From Halorussus amylolyticus (GTDB lineage: Archaea > Halobacteriota > Halobacteria > Halobacteriales > Haladaptataceae), in assembly GCF_004143485.2 (NCBI RefSeq), contig NZ_ML974134.1, forward strand, positions 197,786-261,785: a DNA stretch of 64,000 bases, written 5' to 3'. Position numbers and translations under genes: made by a program. This document shows positions 43,525 to 51,800 of this stretch, piece after piece. Positions within the stretch are counted from its first letter, which is position 1; every line of letters begins with the position of its first letter. Below the pieces are notes generated by a model. It had not been told where the DNA came from. It worked only from the letters and a program-made list of their open reading frames with translations, and did no database searches.

Positions 43525-43974
43525 CTACTCGGCGTCGAGATTCGCCCACGCCTCCTCGACGAACTCACCGGTATCCGCCACGATGTCGGCCCACTCGTCG
43601 TCGTCGGGAGCCATCCCGGCGAGTCGCGCGATTCGCATGATGCTGACGTGGTACACTTTCTGGCGCCCCGGTTCCTGCTCCCAGACCACCACGTTACACG
43701 GGAACAGCGCGCCGATTCGGTTCTCGCTCGCGTCGAGTGCCCGGTCGGCCATGTTCGGATTGCACGCGCCGAGCACGTAGTACGGGTCGCGGCCCGCATC
43801 GACCTTCTCGTTGAGCATCTCCGAAGCCGAGAACTCGACCGCGACGCCGAACCCGGCGTCGGTGAACGCCTCGCGAACGTGTTCGACCGCTTTGTCGTGG
43901 TCCATCTCGAGGGTCGCTTCCTTCTCGCCGATGTCTCCGGCGGCGAGTGCTGTGGGGTCGATTGGAAGAGTCAT
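43525..43974 (-). CDS. DUF302-domain protein
   Basis: 149 residues of the DUF302 family: the central CNPNMADRALDASENRIGALFPCNVVVWE segment (about 70-98) is the conserved core, with two Cys and a helix-strand pattern. The function of DUF302 is unknown, though it is often near respiratory and sulfur genes. A probable leaderless gene, convergent with the TatA-like gene. Confidence 0.85.
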   Translation of the reverse strand: MTLPIDPTALAAGDIGEKEATLEMDHDKAVEHVREAFTDAGFGVAVEFSASEMLNEKVDAGRDPYYVLGACNPNMADRALDASENRIGALFPCNVVVWEQEPGRQKVYHVSIMRIARLAGMAPDDDEWADIVADTGEFVEEAWANLDAE

Positions 43975-44019
43975 ACAAGACTTCCTTCGCGCCCAATCGT
44001 GAAAAACTCACCCGTCGGC

Positions 44020-44700
44020 TCAGAGCGGAATCGGGAGCCACGAGAGCAACCGGAGGACCAGTTCGGGCGGCACGACCGGCGGGTGCAACACCAGCCAGTC
44101 GAGCGCGGCCAGTCCCAGCCCGTGGGCGACCACCGACGGGAGGATGGACTCGCTCTTGTAATCGACCGCGCCGAACAGCACGTCGGTCGGTCCCGACAGC
44201 GCCAGTTCGATTGGCGGTTTGTAGAGGTGGTGGAACGCGTACACCACGGGGCTGATGAACACGCTCTTGAACCCGATTTCGCGCACGCCGACACAGAGCA
44301 GTCCCCGGTAGTACGTCTCGGCGGCGACCGCGACGATGAACTGCTTGAGCGCGTGGGGGAGAAACTCCCCGAGCGCCGCGCCGGTCTCCCACATCGGGTA
44401 GTACGCGCGAATCGTGGGGAGCGACGACCCCACGACGTAGAACGGGAGGACGAACAGCGACAGCAACACGGTGTTTCGAATCGCGGTCCGATTCACTCGA
44501 TAGCCGATGTGGCGGCCGTGGGTGAGTGCCAGCGCGAGCGGCGCGAGAATGTACACCACCACGTCGCGGACGAGTCGCTCGTTCAGGCCGCTCACGTCCC
44601 ACGACATCCAGACCGCGGTCAGGACTGCGCCCGCGAGGAGCGACCGCTGAACCCAACTCAGTCGAGCGAGTCCCCGGCGGACCGACCGCGCGACCGACAC
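44020..44700 (-). CDS. CPBP-family intramembrane protease-like protein
   Basis: 226 residues with about seven helices. AAETYYRGLLCVG stands for the EEXXXR motif (first Glu replaced by Ala), and FHHLYKP for the FXXXH motif. Loss of one Glu of the pair makes proteolysis uncertain. It follows the DUF5789-like gene by 1 base, so the two are co-transcribed. Confidence 0.75.
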   Translation of the reverse strand: MSVARSVRRGLARLSWVQRSLLAGAVLTAVWMSWDVSGLNERLVRDVVVYILAPLALALTHGRHIGYRVNRTAIRNTVLLSLFVLPFYVVGSSLPTIRAYYPMWETGAALGEFLPHALKQFIVAVAAETYYRGLLCVGVREIGFKSVFISPVVYAFHHLYKPPIELALSGPTDVLFGAVDYKSESILPSVVAHGLGLAALDWLVLHPPVVPPELVLRLLSWLPIPL

Positions 44701-44701
44701 G

Positions 44702-44992
44702 CTACTCGTCGGCGGTCGGTACCGGTCCCGTCCCGACGACCTCGCGGACGTTGCGGAGGAACTCCTGGCGACTCTCGAAGTACGTTTCGTCCACGTCGTC
44801 GAGCAGGTCGGTCAGCGTCTGGGGTCCGTCGGGCGTCCGAACCGTCTCCTCGCCCACCTTCCGGACGACTTCGCTCTTTTGAATCGGCCAGTGGAGTCGC
44901 GAGGCGACGCGCGCGAGCGGCGCACCCTCGACGGAGTCGCCCTCGCCGAGTTCCACGGCAGGTTCCTCGTCGTCTTCGTTTTCGTCGGCCAT
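44702..44992 (-). CDS. DUF5789-family small protein
   Basis: 96 residues, acidic, with the conserved GEGDSVEGAPLARVASRLHWPIQKSEVV and RTPDGPQTLTDLL segments of the haloarchaeal DUF5789 group. Function unknown. The start at 44992 (MADENED) is typical. It precedes the CPBP gene in an operon. Confidence 0.8.
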   Translation of the reverse strand: MADENEDDEEPAVELGEGDSVEGAPLARVASRLHWPIQKSEVVRKVGEETVRTPDGPQTLTDLLDDVDETYFESRQEFLRNVREVVGTGPVPTADE

Positions 44993-45093
44993 GACGCGAC
45001 CTTCGAAACCCTCCGGATTAGAGCTTTCGGAACGACCTCTCGGCGTGCGCTGAATCGCGGCGCGGGCGCGATTCTCCGGGAGAAACACCCACG

Positions 45094-45133
45094 CGAAAAC
45101 GCGGCGTCGCTCACGAGCGACGCCGCGTTTTCG
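45094..45133. terminator. Perfect 18-bp stem with 4-base loop
   Basis: 45094-45111 pairs exactly with 45116-45133 (loop CACG). The arms end in CGAAAAC/GTTTTCG. It lies between the minus-strand HalOD1 gene (ending 45205) and the promoter of the gene starting at 44992. A terminator for the HalOD1 gene is likely. Confidence 0.5.
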
Positions 45134-45204
45134 CCGGGAGTTCCCAATCGGGGAAATTCAGGCACTGCGGGCACGGTGGGGTCGTCTCCGTTCCAAATCT
45201 GTTC

Positions 45205-45519
45205 TCACTCGCGGACGACGACGTGGCCGTCGCTGTACACCGTTATTTCGTATCCGAGAAGGCTGAATACCACGTGGCCGCTGCCGCGCGGAATACCGTT
45301 GTGTCGGTCGCTGAAAAGGTTGTCGAGCGCGTCGGGGTCTATCTGGTCGTAGAGCGATGCACCGAGTTCGGCGGGTTCGACGTCGGCGGCGTCGGCGACT
45401 GCGTCGATGACCGCCGTGCTGAGCGGTTCGGTCTGGCCGTAGGGCACGGTCGATTCCGCGCCACCGATACTATCGCCGTGAGTCGTGTCGTGGGGGTTCT
45501 CGCTCAGATTTTCAGTCAT
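45205..45519 (-). CDS. HalOD1 output-domain protein
   Basis: 104 residues. The C-terminal HalOD1 domain (about 30-104) contains LSTAVIDAVADAADVEPAEL and LYDQIDPDALDNLF, ending with GHVVFSLLGYEITVYSDGHVVV. These stand-alone haloarchaeal proteins are thought to be signalling outputs; their target is unknown. Single gene. Confidence 0.85.
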   Translation of the reverse strand: MTENLSENPHDTTHGDSIGGAESTVPYGQTEPLSTAVIDAVADAADVEPAELGASLYDQIDPDALDNLFSDRHNGIPRGSGHVVFSLLGYEITVYSDGHVVVRE

Positions 45520-45630
45520 CTAGTATCTTCCTCCGTGAAGTACGGGAGTGGTTACGAGTGCTCTCGCTATCTATAAAAGTTCTCCGCATCACATTGAATA
45601 AGATGGTTTTTAATTGCGAATACGGGCGAC

Positions 45631-46218
45631 TCACTCCTCCCCGTAATCGCCGCCGTACTTGAGCAGGAAGTACGCGAGACCGACGATTGCGACCATTGCC
45701 GAGACCGTGGCGACCGCGACCAATCGCGCGCTCTCGGGAATCGCGGGGGTCCCACCGTCGTTGTCGCCTCCGTTGCCGTCCCCGTCGGCCGAGACGGTGA
45801 GTTCGGCGACCATGCCCGCGGTCTCGTGGGGAATACAGAAGTAACCGTAGGTGCCCTCGACCTCGAAGGTGTACTCGTAGCTTTCGCCGCCAGGGATGTC
45901 GCCCTGGTCCGGGTAGGCGTCCCGAGCCGCCTGTTCGCTGTCGAACCCGCCCGACGCGAAGTACTCGGCATCGTCCGGAATCTCGTCCTCGTAGGCGGTC
46001 ACCGAGTGACCGACGTTCCCGACGTTCTCCCAGACGACGGTGGTGCCCGGCGTGACAGTGGTCGCGTCCGGGTCGAACACGAGACCGTCGGTCATGTCTA
46101 TCGTGGTCTGGTCCTGCGCGCTCGCCTCGTTCGAGGCGAGCGCAGCCGCGGCGGTCGCACCCCCCGCGGTGCGAAGGAACTCCCTGCGCGAAACGTCGGC
46201 CGATTGGTCCCCCATCAT
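45631..46218 (-). CDS. Halocyanin-like blue copper protein with membrane anchor
   Basis: 195 residues. Tat signal SRREFLRTAGG; cupredoxin domain with His of NVGHSV and Cys, His, Met of YFCIPHETAGM; Gly/Asp linker; C-terminal helix (about 162-185). It is a second membrane-tethered electron carrier, related to the bc-cluster halocyanin but with a longer insert before the Cys. Tandem ATGs at 46218 and 46215 make the start uncertain by one codon. Confidence 0.88.
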   Translation of the reverse strand: MMGDQSADVSRREFLRTAGGATAAAALASNEASAQDQTTIDMTDGLVFDPDATTVTPGTTVVWENVGNVGHSVTAYEDEIPDDAEYFASGGFDSEQAARDAYPDQGDIPGGESYEYTFEVEGTYGYFCIPHETAGMVAELTVSADGDGNGGDNDGGTPAIPESARLVAVATVSAMVAIVGLAYFLLKYGGDYGEE

Positions 46219-46271
46219 CCCCTCGGGGTTCGACCCCCTACTTGAAAACGATTGGCTCGGGAGCGGTCGGC

Positions 46272-47555
46272 TCAGGGCCGTCGGTCGGCTATCTCGGCGA
46301 TGGCGTCGACCAGCACGTCGATTCCGAGCGGAATCGACGCCTCGTCCACGTCGAACGTCGCGGTGTGGTGGCCGCCGGGGTGGTCGGTGCCGACGCCGAC
46401 GTAGGCCGCGAGACCGCCGTTTCGCTGGACCGCGCGCATCAGGTACGCGGCGTCTTCGCTCCCGCCGAGGGTCGCGCGCTCGACGACGTTCTCCACGTCG
46501 TCGTTCCCATCGGCCACGTCGCCGACGAGGTCCGCGAGTGGGTCGTCGCTGTCGGCGCTCGGGGCCTCGCTGTCGGTTGTGATTTCGACCTCGCAGCCGT
46601 GCATCTCGGCCGCGTTCTCGACGGTTCGCGTGCCGCGGGCCTTCATGTACTCCATGAGTTCGGTCGTCTCGCCCCGGACCTCGGCCTCCACGAACGCCTC
46701 GTCGGCGATGATGTTGGTCGCGGTCCCGCCGCCGATTCGTCCGGCGTTGATTCGGGTCGCGCCGTCCTCGTGGCGCGGGATGGCGTAGAGGTTCTGAATC
46801 GCAGTCGTGACCGCCTGTATCGCGTTGTCGCCCTCGTTGGGTTGGCCTCCGGCGTGGGCGGGCGACCCCTCGAACTCGGCGAGCAACTGGCTGACCGCGA
46901 GGAAGCCGTCGAGACCCGCGATGACCTCGCCCGTCGCGTGGTCGAGACCGACGTGAACCGCGAGCAGGTAGTCCACGTCGTCGATGTGTTCGCTCTCGGC
47001 CATCGGCTTGCCGCCCGCGCTCATCTCCTCGCCCGGTTGGAAGAACACCTTGAGCGTCCCCTCGAAGTCGGTGTCGGCTATCGCGTCGATGACGCCGAGA
47101 CCGATGGTCGCGTGGGCGTCGTGGCCGCAGGCGTGCATCGCGCCCTCGCGCTCGGACCGGAACCCCTCGGCCGCGGGAACGTGGTCGTCGTCGGTCGATT
47201 CCTCGCGGAGCAGGCCGTCGATGTCCACCCGGAGCGCCACGGTCGGTCCGTCTCCCTGTTCGACCACGGCGACCGCGCCCGTGTAGCCGCCTTCGAGTCG
47301 TTCGAGGATGTCCGGGTCCGCACCGGCGTCGAGCGCGTCGTCGTACCACGCCCGGATTTCGTCGTCGCCGGGGACCGACATGCGCTCGTCTTCGGCGAGC
47401 GCGTCCCGGCCGACGTGGAGTTCGTCCACGCCGAGTCCTTCGAGTTCCTCGACGATTCGGGCCGTGGTGTAGAACTCCCGCCACGCGGGTTCGGGGTGTC
47501 GGTGGAGGTCGCGTCGAATCTCGACCAGTCGGTCGCGAACTGACTGCTGGCTCAT
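46272..47555 (-). CDS. M20D amidohydrolase (AbgB/HipO-like)
   Basis: 427 residues. MHACGHDAHA gives metal-binding Cys/His ligands, PGEEMSAGG the catalytic Glu pair, and VGTDHPGGHHTATFDVDE the final ligand. Family members deacylate amino acids or p-aminobenzoyl-glutamate. The N-terminal HRHPEPAWREF is typical. The substrate is unknown. TATA-like CTTAAGC (about 47580-47586, minus strand) lies 27 bases before 47555. Confidence 0.88.
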   Translation of the reverse strand: MSQQSVRDRLVEIRRDLHRHPEPAWREFYTTARIVEELEGLGVDELHVGRDALAEDERMSVPGDDEIRAWYDDALDAGADPDILERLEGGYTGAVAVVEQGDGPTVALRVDIDGLLREESTDDDHVPAAEGFRSEREGAMHACGHDAHATIGLGVIDAIADTDFEGTLKVFFQPGEEMSAGGKPMAESEHIDDVDYLLAVHVGLDHATGEVIAGLDGFLAVSQLLAEFEGSPAHAGGQPNEGDNAIQAVTTAIQNLYAIPRHEDGATRINAGRIGGGTATNIIADEAFVEAEVRGETTELMEYMKARGTRTVENAAEMHGCEVEITTDSEAPSADSDDPLADLVGDVADGNDDVENVVERATLGGSEDAAYLMRAVQRNGGLAAYVGVGTDHPGGHHTATFDVDEASIPLGIDVLVDAIAEIADRRP

Positions 47556-47702
47556 GTGCGTTGGGAGGGGTGGCGGAAGCTTAAGTGCTGGCGGCCCGGC
47601 AATCCGAACCTCGATTGGCCGGCCGACGTGCGCTCTGACAGCGAGTATCGGTGTTGATTTATAACCTCTAGGGCGAATCGCCCGAAACACGGAGGAGAGT
47701 GA

Positions 47703-49280
47703 ATGGTAGATTCCGACGAATCAAAAGACGGCGAAGTCGCTGAGGAACTGGCCGACGCCCGACGCGCTCGGAGCGATTCGCGCATCGAGTTCTACGGCGG
47801 TCCGGCGGCCAGCACTATCCCCATCGGCCTGTTCATCCTCTGGGCAATCGTCCAGAGCGGCCTGTTCCGAATCGGGGACACGACCGGTCTCGTGGCGGGG
47901 ATGTTGCTCTCGCTCATCGTCGGGATGTTCTTCGCGAAGGGCGACTGGAAGACCTACGCCAACACCATCTTCGAGGGGATGACCCAGAAGGTCGCGGCGA
48001 CCGCAATCGTGGCGTGGCTCTGGGCGGGCATGTTCGCCGACACGATTCAGGCGGGCGGCTTCGTCGGCGGTCTCGTCTGGGCGGCCGACTTCCTCTCGGT
48101 CGGCGCGGCGCTGTTCCCCGCGATTACGTTCGTCCTCGCGGCCCTGCTCGCCACCGGCATCGGCACGGGGTACGGCACCACCATCGCGTTCACGGGGCTG
48201 TTTTTCCCGGCGGGGATTCTCATCGGCGCGAACCCCGTGTTGCTGTTCGGTGCGATTCTCTCGGGGGCCGTCTTCGGCGACAACCTCGCGCCGGTCAGCG
48301 ACACGACCATCGTGAGCGCGGTCACGCAGGACGCCGACATCGGCGGCGTGGTCGCCTCGCGGTTCAAGTACGCCATCGTCGCGGCGGTGCTCGCGTTCGC
48401 GGGCTACCTCGTCGCGGGGTCGATGATGTCCGGCATCGAAGTTTCGGGGAGCGCGGACGTGCTGGCGGGCCAAGCGACCGCGCTCGGACTCGTCCACCTC
48501 GCGTCAATCGGCGTCGTGATTTTCACCGCGGTTCGGGGCCGACACATCGTGGAGGCGATTTCGTGGGGCATCATCGTCGCGGCGGCCTCGAACCTCGCGT
48601 TCGGTCTCGCGTCGGTCGGTGACATGGTGCTGTTCCGCGCGCCCGACAACGTCGCGCTCGCCGAGTCGCTGTCGTGGCTCCCGTTCCTCACGACGGTTCC
48701 GGCGGGGTCCGACCAAGTCGGCGTCGGCGGGAGCATCTACGCGGGCGCGGCGGGCTTCTTCCCGCTCATCGTGCTAACCCTGCTCATCGTGGCCGGAGCG
48801 CGCATCATGATTCGAGGCGGCGGCTTCGAGGCGATTCAGGACTTCCTCCTCGAACGAGTCGCCACAAACGTCCGACGCGCCGAGACCACGATGGTTCTGG
48901 GCACCGCGAGCGTCAACGCCATGATCACCATCAACACCGCGGCCGAAATCGCCATCGCGCCCTACGTCGCGCGCATCGGCGAGCGATACAACATCAACGG
49001 CTACCGTCGCGCGAACATCTTAGACGCCAACACCTCGGCGCTCGGTTACATCTTCCCGTGGGCGGGCGGCGTCCTCGTGGGCTACGCCGAAATGCGGACG
49101 CTCGTGGGCGCGGAGAACTTCGAGTGGTTCACCAACGAGATGCTGGTCAACCCCGTCGAGGTCTGGCCGTTCGTCTTCCACGGCTGGCTCCTGTTCGGCG
49201 TGTTCATCGTCTCGGCGCTGACCGGGTTCGGTCTCGAATACGTTTCGGACCGCGAGTCCGAGGAGGTGGCGCGCGTATGA
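47703..49280 (+). CDS. NhaC-family Na+/H+ antiporter
   Basis: 525 residues, about twelve helices. The conserved GDNLAPVSDTTIVS motif (about 196-209) marks the NhaC ion-transporter family. It probably expels Na+ in exchange for protons. The TATA-like GATTTATAAC (47656-47665) implies a short 5' leader of about 15-20 bases. The stop overlaps the next start (ATGA), so a small protein is co-translated. Confidence 0.88.
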   Translation: MVDSDESKDGEVAEELADARRARSDSRIEFYGGPAASTIPIGLFILWAIVQSGLFRIGDTTGLVAGMLLSLIVGMFFAKGDWKTYANTIFEGMTQKVAATAIVAWLWAGMFADTIQAGGFVGGLVWAADFLSVGAALFPAITFVLAALLATGIGTGYGTTIAFTGLFFPAGILIGANPVLLFGAILSGAVFGDNLAPVSDTTIVSAVTQDADIGGVVASRFKYAIVAAVLAFAGYLVAGSMMSGIEVSGSADVLAGQATALGLVHLASIGVVIFTAVRGRHIVEAISWGIIVAAASNLAFGLASVGDMVLFRAPDNVALAESLSWLPFLTTVPAGSDQVGVGGSIYAGAAGFFPLIVLTLLIVAGARIMIRGGGFEAIQDFLLERVATNVRRAETTMVLGTASVNAMITINTAAEIAIAPYVARIGERYNINGYRRANILDANTSALGYIFPWAGGVLVGYAEMRTLVGAENFEWFTNEMLVNPVEVWPFVFHGWLLFGVFIVSALTGFGLEYVSDRESEEVARV

Positions 49281-49543
49281 GCCTCCTCGAAAAGTACCTC
49301 GCAGGCGTCGGCTTCCGGACGAACACGCCCGCGTTCGAACCCGGCGAGGAGATTTCGGCGTTCGTCACGGGCTACGACGGCGACACGCCGGTGGCTCGAA
49401 TCGGCGACACGGTGCTCCGAGTGGAGGGCGCGCCCGCGGACGCGGTGGACGCCCGCGCGCGACTCAAAATCGAGTCGTTCGACGCGACCGACCACACCGG
49501 GACCGCCACGTATCTGGAACGCGTCGGCGAATCGGCGTTCTGA
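49277..49543 (+). CDS. Small TRAM-like beta protein (DUF7513-like)
   Basis: 88 residues, mostly beta, with EISAFVTGYDGDTPVARIGDTVLRVEGAPADAVDARARLKI (positions about 25-65) resembling a TRAM/OB-type barrel. The start overlaps the antiporter stop by 4 bases. Function unknown; nucleic-acid binding is a weak guess from the fold. Confidence 0.7.
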   Translation: MSLLEKYLAGVGFRTNTPAFEPGEEISAFVTGYDGDTPVARIGDTVLRVEGAPADAVDARARLKIESFDATDHTGTATYLERVGESAF

Positions 49544-49590
49544 ATCGGAGCGAATTGTCTTTTCGATGGTTTCGAAGCAGAATTTTCACC

Positions 49591-49753
49591 CCGGCGCGCG
49601 CTGGCGCGACTCGTGGTTTGAGTCGCGCCCAAAGCGTGCGAGGGATGAGTATCGCAGGCCGAAGGCCGAGAAACGCAATCGGTTGGGGAGGCGTGTGGCC
49701 GTCGCGGGTGCGGTGCGGGTGCGGTTCTCATAGGTACCGGGAGTAGCTAGCTT
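49591..49753 (+). repeat. Interspersed structured element, copy D (candidate ncRNA)
   Basis: First hairpin GGCGCGACTC/GAGTCGCGCC (49603-49612 with 49620-49629). Core from 49636. Closing helix ATGAG (49645-49649) with CTCAT (49727-49731), and ATCGCA (49651-49656) with TGCGGT (49720-49725). Internal GGCC-GAA-GGCC (49658-49668). GGTTGGGGAGG (49681-49691). Tail GGTACCGGGAGTAGCTAGCTT. Positions 49636-49707 are identical to copy E (reverse strand). Confidence 0.65.
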
Positions 49754-49862
49754 GTTCTCGACTGTCCGTTCAGGTCTTAGCTTGTTCTCGACTGTCCGTT
49801 CAGCTTTCAGCCAGTCGAGACTCTCCGTTCAGCTTTCAGCCAGTCGAGACTCTCCGTTCAGC
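49749..49862. repeat. Two pairs of tandem repeats after copy D
   Basis: A unit beginning AGCTTGTTCTCGACTGTCCG occurs at 49749 and 49779 (period 30). A unit beginning CTTTCAGCCAGTCGAGACTC occurs at 49804 and 49833 (period 29). All end CCGTTCAG. They grow directly out of the AGCTT end of copy D. The rest of 49544-49929 is featureless. Confidence 0.8.
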
Positions 49863-49929
49863 GTTACACTACAGTTCCGACTGTTCGACACGGCCGAACG
49901 AAGAAGTACACAAAAAAATCGAAGCGTGC

Positions 49930-50256
49930 TCAGGCCATCTGCTCGATTTGTTCTAACTCCACTTCGACGTGGACGCCTTGCGGGAAGTCGAACTCGGCGA
50001 CTTTCCGGGCCACGTCGTTGTGGCCGACGATTTCCATCTGGCGCGTGTAGACGGTGTAGTCCCACGACCGGAACTGTCGGGACTCGTCGCCGTCGGTCGT
50101 CTTGTACTGGGGCACGCGGAGGTCGCTCGGCGGGGCCGAGTGCGGCCCGCGGAGTTCCGCGCCCTTTCGCTCCGCAGTGGTTCGAATCTCGTCTACGACC
50201 TGTTCTAACGCGGGTCGGTTCCCGCTCTGGAGTCGGATTCTGGTTACGAAGGTCAT
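49930..50256 (-). CDS. uS10-type ribosomal protein paralogue
   Basis: A 108-residue protein with the uS10 fold: RIRLQSGNRPALEQVVDEIRTTAERKG (about 6-32), GPHSAPPSDLRVPQ and DYTVYTRQMEI in the positions of the S10 loop, then EFDFPQGVHVEVEL. The main ribosomal S10 of haloarchaea is encoded with the elongation-factor genes, so this is probably a second copy with a separate role (uS10/mL48-like). Single gene. Confidence 0.8.
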   Translation of the reverse strand: MTFVTRIRLQSGNRPALEQVVDEIRTTAERKGAELRGPHSAPPSDLRVPQYKTTDGDESRQFRSWDYTVYTRQMEIVGHNDVARKVAEFDFPQGVHVEVELEQIEQMA

Positions 50257-50494
50257 GGCTGGGTGCTGGGTATCCCGGTCTTTTTCCGCCGACGTACGTA
50301 AAACGTCTGCTCTTGGTCCGGCGGTTGGCGAGGTTCGTTGTTTCACTGACACCAGGGTTTCGAGACCGTTTTTCAGTCTCGCGTCGGTTCGTGTCACCGA
50401 CAGTTTCTCGCGGCCGCCACGCGCCCGCGAACTTCCGGCCGGACACGCCACCGGAAGTAGTCTCGGTTTTCCGACTGCCCAACAGTTCTCCGAC

Positions 50495-50507
50495 ATTCTC
50501 TTAACGC
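50495..50507 (+). promoter_or_regulatory. TATA-like box for the NUDIX gene
   Basis: TCTCTTAAC lies about 27 bases before the ATG at 50530, consistent with a leaderless start. The 273 bases 50257-50529 hold no gene. Confidence 0.45.
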
Positions 50508-50529
50508 ACGGACGTATAGACTCCATCAA

Positions 50530-50967
50530 ATGACGGTCAAAGCCACGAGCGCGGGTGCAATCCTGTACCGGGATACCCGCGGTCGCCGCGAATACCTCCT
50601 CCTCAAGAGTCGCCCCGGCGACTGGGAGTTCCCCAAGGGCGGCGTGGAGGGAGACGAAGAGCTACAGCAGACGGCAATCAGAGAGGTCAAAGAGGAAGCC
50701 GGGATTCAGGACTTCCGACTCCTCGACGGCTTCCGGGACGACTACGACTACGTCTTCGAGGCGAACGGCAACACCATCCACAAGACGGTCCACCTGTTCG
50801 TCGCCAAGTCCTACGAGGCCAGCGCCGAACTGTCCCACGAACACCGCGACCACCAGTGGCGCGACTACGACCAGGCCATCAACACCATCACGCAGGACGG
50901 CCCGCGAGAAATCCTCGAAGACGCCCACGAGTTCCTGAACGAGAAAGAGGAGAACGGCGACGTTTAG
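50530..50967 (+). CDS. NUDIX Ap4A hydrolase-type protein
   Basis: 145 residues. The Nudix box begins PKGGVEGDEELQQTAIREV and continues KEEAGI (about 38-62). The WEFPKGG lead and overall length match bis(5'-nucleosyl)-tetraphosphatases, which remove alarmone-like dinucleotides. A single gene with its own promoter-like box. Confidence 0.87.
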   Translation: MTVKATSAGAILYRDTRGRREYLLLKSRPGDWEFPKGGVEGDEELQQTAIREVKEEAGIQDFRLLDGFRDDYDYVFEANGNTIHKTVHLFVAKSYEASAELSHEHRDHQWRDYDQAINTITQDGPREILEDAHEFLNEKEENGDV

Positions 50968-50996
50968 CGGTCGCCGTTCGAAGTTCGGACTCCAAA

Positions 50997-51713
50997 CTAT
51001 CGACGAGCGACCAGCATCGCGGCTCCCGCGAGCGCGACCAGCGCGACCGTCGGTCCGAAGCCGGGAACGCTGCTCTCGGTGTCGTCGCTCGTTTCCGTCG
51101 CGATATCGGTCGTATCCTCCTCGGTCGTCGCGATGTCAGTTGTCTCGTCCATCGTGGTCGCGATATCGGTCGTCTCGTCCACCGTGGTCTCCGTCATCGG
51201 CCCCTCCGTCGTCGAAGCCTCCTCGATTCGCAGTCGGGACTCCGCGACGAAACGGTCCTCGTCGTCGTACAGTTCGACCGGATAGGCACCCGGTGCCAGC
51301 GCGGGGTACGGCGGCTCGCCTTCGAAGTCCGCCGTCTCGTCATTCACAGTCGCGGCGTCTTCCGACGCCTCGGTCGTCACTTTCGTCGCGTTCGGTTCCC
51401 CGGCGGCGTCGGTGTCGAACACGACGACGACCTGCCCGTCGCCGTTGCCGTCCTCGACGGTCACGTCGAGCGCGTAGTTCACCGCGTCCTCCGTGCCGAT
51501 TTTCAGACTCGCGGTGTCGGTGCCGGTCAGTTCGACCGGAATCGACACCGTTCCGCCGCGTTCAGTCGTCAAGTCGGCGTCTCCGAAGACGACGCGCGAG
51601 TCGGTCTCCGTAGTCGTCTGATTGCCGATACCGATTCCGTCCGACGCTCCCGCCGCGAGTCCGCTACCGAGAATCGCGAGCGCGAGGAGCACGCTGAGGA
51701 GTTTCGTTGTCAT
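50997..51713 (-). CDS. Exported surface protein with PGF-CTERM anchor
   Basis: 238 residues. Sec-type signal peptide (LLSVLLALAILGSGLAAGASD). A beta-rich domain (about 38-160) resembles S-layer DUF7827 repeats. A Thr/Asp-rich stalk with four near-repeats of TTDIAT follows, then the C-terminal tripartite PGF signal (VPGFGP, helix, basic RR). PGF-CTERM proteins are processed by archaeosortase and lipid-anchored. Probably a cell-wall associated protein. Confidence 0.85.
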   Translation of the reverse strand: MTTKLLSVLLALAILGSGLAAGASDGIGIGNQTTTETDSRVVFGDADLTTERGGTVSIPVELTGTDTASLKIGTEDAVNYALDVTVEDGNGDGQVVVVFDTDAAGEPNATKVTTEASEDAATVNDETADFEGEPPYPALAPGAYPVELYDDEDRFVAESRLRIEEASTTEGPMTETTVDETTDIATTMDETTDIATTEEDTTDIATETSDDTESSVPGFGPTVALVALAGAAMLVARR

Positions 51714-51800
51714 AGCTCAGGGGACAAGCGGATGCCGAACAGACGACACCACTCGCGTTATTCGACAGCCGAACGTGTTAAATTTCTTGTGTTATATGGC

